Source of the DNA: Paractinoplanes bogorensis
Lineage (GTDB): Bacteria > Actinomycetota > Actinomycetes > Mycobacteriales > Micromonosporaceae
Length of the DNA: 64,000 bases
Direction: 5' to 3'
Assembly (NCBI RefSeq): GCF_018829635.1
Contig: NZ_JAHKKG010000021.1
Location: forward strand, 1 to 64,000
Position 1 is the stretch's first letter. Every line of letters starts with the position of its first letter. Both the position numbers and the translations under genes were made by a program. Below are positions 1-7,176 of the stretch, piece by piece. Under the pieces are notes generated by a model. It was not told the origin of the DNA. It saw only the letters and a list, made by a program, of their open reading frames with translations, and searched no databases.

Positions 1-111
1 CAGCGCGGCCGACCCAAACCCCAGGACCAGCACTTCGGAAAAGTCACAACCCGAACCCGCCAACCACCAGCCTAAAACACCACCCACCACAAACCCTTGA
101 CAGAGGGGTGC

Positions 112-151
112 CGGGAGCGACGGTCTGTACCCACCGCCCCGCTGGGACATC
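112..151 (-). repeat. 3'-end dispersed element, copy A
   Basis: Read on the minus strand, a 40-base element starts at the last base of the DUF350 stop codon. It matches 36 of 40 bases of the plus-strand element at 3006-3045 that follows panB. The shared 19-base core is GTACAGACCGTCGCTCCCG. Both copies lie immediately 3' of a stop codon and point the same way relative to the gene before them, so a transcript-end function (terminator or 3'-UTR element) is more likely than a transposon end. That function is inferred; the match is directly visible. The remaining bases 1-111 show no gene I can support. Confidence 0.7.
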
Positions 152-576
152 TAAGAAATGCAGGCGCAGACGATCAGCGCGGCGCCGAAGTGCGAAGCCG
201 CACTCACCAGGGCACCGCCGTGGCGCTCGGGCGTGCAGATGACCTCGCCGAGCTTGCCGGGAGTCATCCAGTCGAGCACCAAAAACGCCGCGCCCATGAT
301 GGCGATGCCGATGATCCCGAAGATCACCGTCGACGCCAGGCCCTGGCCGAACGAGTCGTAGGACGTGAAGATCGCGGTGAAGACGATCGCGGCGATGCCC
401 AGCTGGTTCGCCGCGAGCAGCAGCGACGCGTTGGGGTTGCGCTCCACGAAGATCAGGTCGCGCAGCTTGCCCGGCGTGAGCAGGTCGATGAGCACGTAGC
501 CCACCGCCATCAGCCCGATGCCGACGAGTCCGAACACGATGCTGCGTCCAGCACCCTCGAGCAGATCTTGAAGCAC
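151..576 (-). CDS. DUF350 family integral membrane protein
   Basis: A 141-residue protein of about four membrane helices. It is built as an internal duplication: a TPGKL motif followed by a small-residue helix occurs near residue 35 and again near 107, the two-fold repeat typical of the DUF350 family. No biochemical role is firmly established for the family, so none is assigned. The start is GTG at 576 with GGGAGAG a few bases upstream. It lies 59 bp downstream of glnA2 on the same strand and may be cotranscribed with it. The stop codon runs directly into dispersed element copy A. Confidence 0.85.
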   Translation of the reverse strand: MLQDLLEGAGRSIVFGLVGIGLMAVGYVLIDLLTPGKLRDLIFVERNPNASLLLAANQLGIAAIVFTAIFTSYDSFGQGLASTVIFGIIGIAIMGAAFLVLDWMTPGKLGEVICTPERHGGALVSAASHFGAALIVCACIS

Positions 577-635
577 GGCCTCTCCCTGGTCAGCGCGACG
601 TCAAGGAGAGACCGTACAAGACTGGATCTACGTAG

Positions 636-1988
636 TTACAGCGCGCCCAGGTAACGCTGCCGCTCGTAGGGCGTCACCTCGCGCCGATATTCTTCCCATT
701 CTGCCGTCTTGTTCCGGAGGAAGAAGTCGAAAACGTGCTCGCCGAGCACCTCGGCGATCAGCTCGGACTTGCTCATCACGTCGATCGCCTCGGCCAGATT
801 TTCCGGCAGCGCCTCGTAGCCGGCGGCCTTGCGCTCGGCCGGCGACAGCGACCATACGTCGTCCTCGGCGCCGGGCGGCAGCTCGTAGCCCTCCTCGATG
901 CCCTTGAGGCCGGCCCCGAGCATGACGGCGAACGCCAGGTAGGGGTTGGTGGCCGAGTCGATCGAGCGGACCTCGACGCGGGCCGAGTTCGACTTGCCGA
1001 ACGCGGGCACCCGCACCAGGGCCGACCGGTTGAGGTGACCCCAGCTGACGAACGCGGGCGACTCGGTGATCGTGTTGGGCAGCTGCAGCGGGAAGAGCCG
1101 CTTGTACGAGTTCACGTACTGGTTCGTCACCGCGGTGTATTCCCGCGCGTGCACGAGCAGGCCGGCGATGAACGCGCGGGCCGTCTTGGACAGCTTCTGC
1201 GGGTCGTCGCCGTCGTAGAACGCGTTGCGCTCGCCCTCGAACAGCGACAGGTGCGTGTGCATGCCACTGCCCGGCTGGTCGGTGTAGGGCTTGGGCATGA
1301 AGGTCGCCCGCACGCCCTGGGACAGCGCCACCTCTTTGACCACGTGACGGAAGGTCATGATGTTGTCGGCCGTGGTCAGCGCGTCGGCGTAGCGCAGGTC
1401 GATCTCTTGCTGGCCGGGCGCGACCTCGTGGTGGCTGAACTCGACCGAGATGCCGATCCGCTCGAGCGCGAGGACGGCCTGACGGCGGAAGTCGCGGGCC
1501 ACCGAGTGGGTGGTGTGGTCGAAGTAGCCGCCGGTGTCGACCGGGACCGGCACCGAGCCGTCGAGCGGGCCGTCCTGGATCAGGAAGAACTCGACCTCGG
1601 GGTGGGTGTAGAAGGTGAAGCCCTTCTCGGCCGCCTTGGCCAGCATGCGGCGCAGCACGTGCCGCGGGTCGGCCCACGCGGCGCTGCCGTCGGGGAGCAG
1701 GATGTCGCAGAACATCCGCGCGCTCTCGCCGCTGGCGCCGCCCTCGAACGGGAAGACCTGGAACGTGGTCGGGTCGGGCATGGCGACCATGTCGGACTCG
1801 TAGACCCGGGCGAAGCCCTCGATGGCCGAGCCGTCGATGCCCATGCCCTCTTCGAAGGCGGACTCCAGCTCGGCCGGGGCGACCGACACGCTCTTCAGGG
1901 TGCCGAGCACATCGGTGAACCAGAGCCGGACAAAACGGATGTCGCGCTCCTCCAGAGTACGAAGCACGAACTCCTGCTGTCGGTCCAC
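636..1988 (-). CDS. glnA2: Glutamine synthetase, GlnA2 type
   Basis: Type I glutamine synthetase fold, 450 residues, expected to make glutamine from glutamate, ammonia and ATP in the cytoplasm. Visible landmarks are the N-terminal beta-grasp domain, the metal-ligand segment EVEFFL, the nucleotide-site segment GSGMHTHLSLFEG and the NRSALVRVP strand. I do not see the NLYDLPP adenylylation motif, which fits the GlnA2-like (GSI-alpha-like) branch rather than the regulated GlnA1. I chose GTG at 1988 over GTG at 1994 because GAGGGG then sits five bases upstream and the protein begins MDRQQEFVLRTLEER, like actinomycete relatives. glnA2 close to panB is a common actinobacterial arrangement. Some GlnA2-like enzymes act on polyamines, so the substrate is not certain. 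Confidence 0.9.
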   Translation of the reverse strand: MDRQQEFVLRTLEERDIRFVRLWFTDVLGTLKSVSVAPAELESAFEEGMGIDGSAIEGFARVYESDMVAMPDPTTFQVFPFEGGASGESARMFCDILLPDGSAAWADPRHVLRRMLAKAAEKGFTFYTHPEVEFFLIQDGPLDGSVPVPVDTGGYFDHTTHSVARDFRRQAVLALERIGISVEFSHHEVAPGQQEIDLRYADALTTADNIMTFRHVVKEVALSQGVRATFMPKPYTDQPGSGMHTHLSLFEGERNAFYDGDDPQKLSKTARAFIAGLLVHAREYTAVTNQYVNSYKRLFPLQLPNTITESPAFVSWGHLNRSALVRVPAFGKSNSARVEVRSIDSATNPYLAFAVMLGAGLKGIEEGYELPPGAEDDVWSLSPAERKAAGYEALPENLAEAIDVMSKSELIAEVLGEHVFDFFLRNKTAEWEEYRREVTPYERQRYLGAL

Positions 1989-2168
1989 GGTCACCCCTCG
2001 TATCTATGCCCTGACTAGCCAGTCTGGCCCGATCCAGTTACGCCGACATTACGCTGGCAGGGTGTGAAAACCTCCACTGACCCCTGACCGCGGCCGATGC
2101 CCGGGTGCGACTATCGGATCCAGACCCGGGGACCGCAACCGCGCGGCCTCGAGGGAAGGAGAAGCACG

Positions 2169-2999
2169 ATGTCGGACATCCCGACCCTGTACGGTGGCCC
2201 GCCCACCCGACGGGTACGCACGCGTGACCTGATCGCCGCCAAGAGCCGCGGCGACCGCTGGCCGATGCTGACCTCCTACGACCAGTACACGGCCTCGATC
2301 TTCGACCAGAACGGCGTGCCCGTGCTGCTGGTCGGCGACTCGGCGGCCAACAACGTGTTCGGCCACGAGACCACCCTGCCGATCACCGTCGACGAGCTGA
2401 TCCCGCTGGTCCGGGCCGTGGTCCGCGCCACCAAGACCGCGCTGATCGTGGCCGACCTGCCGTTCGGCAGCTATGAGGAAGGCCCGACGCAGGCGCTGCG
2501 CACGGCCGTCCGGTTCATGAAGGAGGGCGGCGCCCACGCCGTCAAGCTCGAGGGCGGCCGTCGCGTCGCCGCCCAGATCGAGGCGCTGGTCGGCGCGGGC
2601 ATCCCGGTCATGGGTCACGTCGGCTTCACGCCGCAGAGCGAGCACACCATCGGCGGTTACCGGGTGCAGGGCCGCGAGAACGAGGGCGCCCAGGTCGTGT
2701 CGGACGCCCGCGCGGTCGCCGACGCCGGGGCGTTCGCGGTGGTGCTCGAGATGGTGCCGGGCGACGTCGCCAAGACGATCACCAAGGAGCTCGAGATCCC
2801 CACGGTGGGCATCGGCGCCGGCCCCGACACCGACGCGCAGGTGCTGGTCTGGCAGGACATGGCCGGCCTGCGCACCGGCCGGACGCCGCGCTTCGTCAAG
2901 CAATACGCCGATATGGCGGGAATGCTGTCGGCGGCGACGCAGCAGTTCGCAGCCGAAGTTCGCGGCGGCGAATTCCCGTCGTCGGAGCACACTTTTTAA
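2169..2999 (+). CDS. panB: 3-methyl-2-oxobutanoate hydroxymethyltransferase
   Basis: PanB, first committed step of pantothenate synthesis: transfer of a hydroxymethyl group from 5,10-methylene-tetrahydrofolate to 2-oxoisovalerate to give ketopantoate. 276 residues, normal for the family. The TIM-barrel hallmarks are present: LTSYDQYTASIFD near the N-terminus, the metal-binding LLVGDSAAN, ADLPFGSYEE, and VMGHVGFTPQS. ATG at 2169 is preferred over an in-frame upstream start at 2097 because AGGGAAGGAG precedes it and the family begins there. It is divergent from glnA2 with about 180 bp between them. A strong hairpin follows the stop. Confidence 0.96.
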   Translation: MSDIPTLYGGPPTRRVRTRDLIAAKSRGDRWPMLTSYDQYTASIFDQNGVPVLLVGDSAANNVFGHETTLPITVDELIPLVRAVVRATKTALIVADLPFGSYEEGPTQALRTAVRFMKEGGAHAVKLEGGRRVAAQIEALVGAGIPVMGHVGFTPQSEHTIGGYRVQGRENEGAQVVSDARAVADAGAFAVVLEMVPGDVAKTITKELEIPTVGIGAGPDTDAQVLVWQDMAGLRTGRTPRFVKQYADMAGMLSAATQQFAAEVRGGEFPSSEHTF

Positions 3000-3005
3000 G
3001 ATCTT

Positions 3006-3052
3006 GATGTCCCCGCGGGGTGGGGCGTACAGACCGTCGCTCCCGCGGGGAC
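3006..3052 (+). terminator. Hairpin after panB containing dispersed element copy B
   Basis: Just after the panB stop a perfect 11-bp stem (GTCCCCGCGGG at 3009-3019 with CCCGCGGGGAC at 3042-3052) encloses a 22-base loop. Element copy B (3006-3045) makes up most of the hairpin. There is no T-run, so this would be a Rho-independent terminator only in the loose actinomycete sense, or a 3'-UTR structure. Confidence 0.55.
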
Positions 3053-3174
3053 CGCGCCGTGCCCCGCTGGCCGCTGGCGCGTCCAGAACGCGGGGCGCGT
3101 CACGGCGACGTGCGTGAGTGGTTGCGCCCGAAAACCCCGCTCAGGTCCGTTGCCGGCGCGCCGAACGGACCTGT

Positions 3175-4299
3175 GTGACTCTGTCACGCCGTACGGGCTG
3201 GCTGCTCCTGGCCGCCGCAGCCGCGATCGCGCTGGGTGGCAGCATCGCCGCCCGCCGCCGCGCCAGGCCCGCCGGCGCCGAGCCGGCTTCTGTCAGTCCG
3301 CCCGCGGGCGGCCCCGTCCGAGGAGCCGACCCGTCCCGGTCGCTCGTCAAGATGGCGATCGGGGCCGGCATCGTCGTCGTGCTGGCGATCCTCACCGTGA
3401 TCGTGACCCGGCCCTCGAACCGCAACGCCACCCCGACCGCAGCCGTCGCCGCGATCCCCTACCCGTCGGAGTCCGGCGGCGGCCTCCCGTCGAGACCGCC
3501 GATGTCGCTGGCCGACTGCCAGCTCACCCTCGCTGTGAACCTCAACGCGACCGACGGCATGATCTGCGGCTACGAGACGGCCGGCTGGGACCGCGTCTAC
3601 GACGAGCCGTCGGCCGACCCGAACGACCCCCGCTACGCCGGCGCCGCCCTTCCGGTCGGGATGAACACCGACGGCCGGATCTGCGTGGCCGGCTCCGAAC
3701 GCCCCGTCCTCGACACCGTGCGCCCGACCCTGTCCGCGTCGTTCACGCCGGTGCCGGGGCTGCGGTACATCAAATCGACGTTCCAGATCACCGGCGTCTA
3801 CGGCCGCACCGCCGAGGACCAGCTACTACCGGGCGACACCCTCGACCCGCTGAAGGCCACGCTGGAGTTCTTCCGGCACGGCGACCTGGAGCACGGCGAG
3901 TCCTACCGATGGCGGGTCCGGGGCACGCCGCCGACCATCGGGGCGGCCGGCTGGTCGCCGTGGTGCGAGTTCACGATTCCCGAGAAGACCCCGGACGACC
4001 TGGGTCTCGACGACAACCGCACCTACTCGGCCACGCTGACCGCGGCCGAGTGGAAGCAGGTGCTGGCCGCATACAACGTCACCGAGGGCAACGCCGCCGG
4101 CAAGGCCGCGATCGGGGCCGCGATCAAGGACGGCACGGCGCCGGTCACGCTCAAGGGCAGCGACTGGGTCGACCTCGTCAACTTCCTGGCCTGGACGGCC
4201 TCCGAGAACCGGGACCAGGCGACCTGGAGACTGGCCGACCTGGTCTCGTCTGCGGTGGGCGGCCCCGACCCGGTGACGATGGGCCACGAGCGTGTCTAG
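3175..4299 (+). CDS. Hypothetical membrane-anchored exported protein
   Basis: No recognised family. From GTG at 3175 the product is 374 residues with two hydrophobic segments: one right at the N-terminus (GWLLLAAAAAIALGG) and a second around residues 60-80 (AIGAGIVVVLAILTVIV). About 290 residues follow with a beta-rich, Gly/Pro/Thr-containing character and several cysteines (DCQLTL, MICGYE, RICVAG, PWCEF), suggesting a disulphide-stabilised domain outside the membrane. An in-frame GTG at 3118 would add 19 residues rich in Arg and Cys and is less likely. The stop overlaps that of the convergent oxidoreductase gene by 4 bp. Confidence 0.7.
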   Translation: MTLSRRTGWLLLAAAAAIALGGSIAARRRARPAGAEPASVSPPAGGPVRGADPSRSLVKMAIGAGIVVVLAILTVIVTRPSNRNATPTAAVAAIPYPSESGGGLPSRPPMSLADCQLTLAVNLNATDGMICGYETAGWDRVYDEPSADPNDPRYAGAALPVGMNTDGRICVAGSERPVLDTVRPTLSASFTPVPGLRYIKSTFQITGVYGRTAEDQLLPGDTLDPLKATLEFFRHGDLEHGESYRWRVRGTPPTIGAAGWSPWCEFTIPEKTPDDLGLDDNRTYSATLTAAEWKQVLAAYNVTEGNAAGKAAIGAAIKDGTAPVTLKGSDWVDLVNFLAWTASENRDQATWRLADLVSSAVGGPDPVTMGHERV

Positions 4300-5201
4300 G
4301 GCACGAGCACTGTGCGTACGCCGGGCTCCTCCGGGGCCGACCAGGCCCGCTCGACGTCGGTCAGCGGGGCCGTGCGGGTGCGCAGCGACAGCCGGCCCGC
4401 GGTGATCTCGTCGATCAGGGACGGGAGCTCGGCCAGGTAGGCCCGCGCCGAGACCGCGCCCTGGCCGTTGCCCTGCAGGCGGAAGTTGGCCGAGCGCAAC
4501 GCCACCGACGGCAGTTCGATCGTCGGGCCGGCCACCGAGCCGATCTGGATCCAGTTCAGTTCGCGGCTGCGGTCGGCGCGCGCCTTCAAGATGGCCATCA
4601 TCGCCTCGGACGCGGGCGCACCCCACAGGTAGTCGAGCACCACATCGACCTCGGCCGCCACGGAAGCCACATCGGACAAGGCCACGACCTCCCCCGCCGC
4701 GCGACGGGCCGCCCCGACGACCTGACCTGCGCCGAGCAGCGACGCGACCTGCATGGCCATCGCACCCGCGTTGCCGGCGGCGCCCAGCACCAGTACCGAC
4801 TGGCCGGGTTGCAACGGCACCCGGCGACGCAGGGCGACCCACGACGACATGGCCGGGTTCATGGCGGCGGCGATCCGCACGACGTCGGCGCCGGGCGGCA
4901 GTTCGATGCTGCGACGAGGGTCGACCAGCGTGCGCGTCGCCATCGGGCCGGGCACGTCGTCGTCGGCCACGAAGTAGACGGTCCGGCCGTCCTCGAGTCG
5001 CCCGACGCCGTCCACGCCGGGGATCATCGGAAGCTCCCCCGTGCTCGTGTAGTGCTGTCCCGACGCTCCGGTCCGGACCCGCGGGTGCAGGCCCACAGCC
5101 AGCACGTCGGCGACCTGGAAACCGTCGGCGACCGGCAGCTCGTACGGCTCGTAGGCGGGCGGCCGGTCGAACGAGCTCACGACCGCGGCGTGGATCTTCA
5201 T
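4296..5201 (-). CDS. Zinc-type (MDR) alcohol dehydrogenase / quinone oxidoreductase
   Basis: Medium-chain dehydrogenase/reductase, 301 residues, shorter than the usual 330-340. The GroES-like N-domain has MIPGVDGVGRLEDG near residue 60. The Rossmann domain has VLVLGAAGNAGAMAMQVA near residue 145, the NADP(H) site of quinone-oxidoreductase-like members. I see no structural-zinc cysteine cluster, so a zinc-independent quinone/enone reductase is likely; the substrate is unknown. ATG at 5201 has GAGGA upstream. It is divergent from a marR gene across a 75-bp gap holding a 28-bp palindrome, which predicts repression by that MarR protein. Confidence 0.88.
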   Translation of the reverse strand: MKIHAAVVSSFDRPPAYEPYELPVADGFQVADVLAVGLHPRVRTGASGQHYTSTGELPMIPGVDGVGRLEDGRTVYFVADDDVPGPMATRTLVDPRRSIELPPGADVVRIAAAMNPAMSSWVALRRRVPLQPGQSVLVLGAAGNAGAMAMQVASLLGAGQVVGAARRAAGEVVALSDVASVAAEVDVVLDYLWGAPASEAMMAILKARADRSRELNWIQIGSVAGPTIELPSVALRSANFRLQGNGQGAVSARAYLAELPSLIDEITAGRLSLRTRTAPLTDVERAWSAPEEPGVRTVLVP

Positions 5202-5223
5202 GACATCCTCCCCGGATTGGTTT

Positions 5224-5251
5224 GTGGCACGTACTAATTAGTTTGTACCAC
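5224..5251. promoter_or_regulatory. Palindromic MarR operator
   Basis: A 28-bp palindrome centred at 5237.5 between the divergent oxidoreductase and marR genes. The inner ten bases ACTAATTAGT are perfectly symmetric, the outer GTGG/CCAC arms also match, and mismatches occur only at two inner positions per arm. Its AT-rich core stands out in this GC-rich DNA. Position and symmetry fit autoregulation by the adjacent MarR-family protein. Confidence 0.8.
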
Positions 5252-5276
5252 GAACCTTCTCGGATAGGATCCCCCT

Positions 5277-5681
5277 GTGACGGACACCAACCTCGTCGAC
5301 AACCTGGCCCGGCTCTCGTTCCTGGTGCAGAACACACTGGCCGAGCTGGCCGGGCGGCACGACCTGTCGCTGATCCAGACCCGGCTGCTGGGCGTGCTGC
5401 GCGACCACGAGCCGACGATGCAGGAGCTGGGCCGTCATCTCGGCCTCGACAAGTCGTCCATCAGCGGACTGGTCGACCGGGCTCAGCGGCGCGGCCTGGT
5501 GACCCGCACGGCGGGCGAGACCGACCGGCGCGTGACCCGGGTGTCGATCACCGCCGACGGCCTGGCCCTGGCGACCGAGGTGGCCGGCGTCTTCGCCGAG
5601 CGGATCGCCGAGTTCACGGCCGGCCTCTCCCCGGCCGAGCGCCGCACGCTGGCCGAGCTGGCCGGCCGAATCGTGAGCTAG
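5277..5681 (+). CDS. MarR family transcriptional regulator
   Basis: 134 residues with the winged helix-turn-helix of the MarR family: LIQTRLLGVLRDHEPTMQ, the recognition region GLDKSSISGLVDRAQRRGLV, and the wing TDRRVTRVSITADG. It starts at GTG 5277, 25 bp beyond the palindrome. It probably represses itself and the divergent oxidoreductase and is released by a small molecule or oxidant; I see no cysteine, so a thiol switch is unlikely. It overlaps the RNB nuclease gene tail-to-tail by 4 bp. Confidence 0.92.
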   Translation: MTDTNLVDNLARLSFLVQNTLAELAGRHDLSLIQTRLLGVLRDHEPTMQELGRHLGLDKSSISGLVDRAQRRGLVTRTAGETDRRVTRVSITADGLALATEVAGVFAERIAEFTAGLSPAERRTLAELAGRIVS

Positions 5682-7096
5682 TCCTGCTCGAACTGCACCT
5701 TCCGGGTGGCGGGGTCGGCCGAGACGAGACGGGCCTGGATCCGTACGCCCAGTGACAACGCCCCCGAGCAGCGGGCCCGTACGGCCGGCTCGTCGATCGC
5801 CACCGTGCCGCCCGGCCCCCGGTTCTTCGACGCGTCGTCCACGTCGATCACGCCCGCCTCGAACACTTCGCCGACCCGATCCTGCAGCAGCACGGCCTCG
5901 GCCAGGTCGATCGCCCCGCGGTTGGCCGAGCCGGCCAGCCGGTCGGAGTCGGACATCGCCTTGGGCAGCCGGGGCAGCGCCGCCCGGGCCCACTCGGGAA
6001 CCGGGGTGCCGGCCGCCAGCGCCAGGCAGACCTCGGTCGCATACCGGTCGGCCAGCCGGCGCAGCGGGGCGGTGACGTGCGCGTACGGCGCTCCGACCCC
6101 GCCGTGCCCGGTGATCTCGGGCGGCGTCCCGTCGAACGGCGTGTACGCCGCACCCCGCAACAGGTCGGCCGCCTGATCGAGGAACGCCGCACCCCGCGGG
6201 CTGGCCGGGTCGACCGAGGCCACCACCTCGCCGACCTGGGCGCCGGACGGCCACAACACGCCCAGCGACTTCGCGGCACCCTGCAGCTTGGCGACCGCCT
6301 CGGGCTTCGGCGGCGGCATCGTGCGCAGCAGTCCCACCCCGCCGCGAAGCATCAGCTGGGCCGCGGCCATGCCGGTGAGCAGTGAGATCTGAGCGTTGTG
6401 CTCCTCGATCGCCAGCGGCGCCCGCAGCACCAGCCGCCAGCCACCGTCATGCTGTTCGACCTCCTGCTCGGGCAGCGGCAGGTTGACCGCGCCGCGATCG
6501 GACGCGCGCTTGGCCAGCAGCGTCCCCAGCTCGGGCAGCAGCGCCAGCGGCTCGGGCACCGTGCCCGCGTCGACCTGCTGCTGCACGGCCTCGTAGCTGA
6601 GCTTGGCCCGGCTGCGGACCCGCGCCCGCTCCAGCGCGACCGACGTGATCTCACCCTCGGCGTCGAGCTCGATCGTCCACACCACGGCCGACCGGTCGAC
6701 GTCGGGGAACAGGCTGACCGCGTCTTCGCTGAGCACGGGCGGGTGCAGCGGGATCCGTCCGTCGGGCAGATAGATCGTCTGACCGCGCGCCCACGTCTCG
6801 GTTTCGAGAGCGCCACCCGGCCGTACGTAGGAAGCGACGTCAGCGATGGCGTAGAGCACCCGATAGCCGCCGTCCGGGAGCCGGCTCAGGTGCATGGCCT
6901 GGTCGAGGTCTTTGGACGTGGCCGGGTCGATCGTCACGAACGGCACATCGGTGCGATCGGCGCCCTCAGGCGGAGCACCCGCCGCCGCCTGTTCCGCCTC
7001 GGCCAGAGCGTCGGCCGGAAACTCCTCCGGCAGCTTCAGTTCCCGCCGCAGAGCGTCGAAGTCGATGCGCGGCGCCCACACCCGTCTGATCGGCAC
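5678..7096 (-). CDS. RNB-domain exoribonuclease (RNase II/R family)
   Basis: 472 residues, essentially a bare RNB catalytic domain with short flanks, in contrast to the 640-800 residues of RNase II and RNase R with their cold-shock and S1 domains. The metal-site motif reads TIDPATSKDLDQAM near residue 55: three of the four classical aspartates are in place and the fourth position is Gln. To my knowledge that is usual in actinobacterial short forms rather than a defect. The arginine-containing segment PLRRLADRYATEV is also present. Expected to degrade single-stranded RNA 3' to 5' in the cytoplasm. It follows the H1-like gene after a strong terminator. Confidence 0.9.
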   Translation of the reverse strand: MPIRRVWAPRIDFDALRRELKLPEEFPADALAEAEQAAAGAPPEGADRTDVPFVTIDPATSKDLDQAMHLSRLPDGGYRVLYAIADVASYVRPGGALETETWARGQTIYLPDGRIPLHPPVLSEDAVSLFPDVDRSAVVWTIELDAEGEITSVALERARVRSRAKLSYEAVQQQVDAGTVPEPLALLPELGTLLAKRASDRGAVNLPLPEQEVEQHDGGWRLVLRAPLAIEEHNAQISLLTGMAAAQLMLRGGVGLLRTMPPPKPEAVAKLQGAAKSLGVLWPSGAQVGEVVASVDPASPRGAAFLDQAADLLRGAAYTPFDGTPPEITGHGGVGAPYAHVTAPLRRLADRYATEVCLALAAGTPVPEWARAALPRLPKAMSDSDRLAGSANRGAIDLAEAVLLQDRVGEVFEAGVIDVDDASKNRGPGGTVAIDEPAVRARCSGALSLGVRIQARLVSADPATRKVQFEQD

Positions 7097-7128
7097 GGGT
7101 CATTACTACCAGCGATTTCCCCGTACGC

Positions 7129-7161
7129 CGAAGGGCCGCGCCCACCGGACGCGGCCCTTCG
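7129..7161 (-). terminator. Terminator after the H1-like gene
   Basis: Perfect 12-bp stem CGAAGGGCCGCG (7129-7140) with CGCGGCCCTTCG (7150-7161) and a 9-base loop, 16 bases beyond the stop codon of the H1-like gene. On the minus strand it is followed by GCGTACGGGGAAA rather than a T-run. It should separate the H1-like gene from the RNB nuclease gene. Confidence 0.75.
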
Positions 7162-7176
7162 ATCGAGTGATCGTGC

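Noticed and set aside
735..2018. Long plus-strand frame opposite glnA2
   Set aside because: High-GC shadow; all recognisable protein motifs are on the minus strand.
3114..5237. 707-codon plus-strand frame
   Set aside because: Arg/Pro/Gly-rich shadow crossing two real genes on opposite strands.
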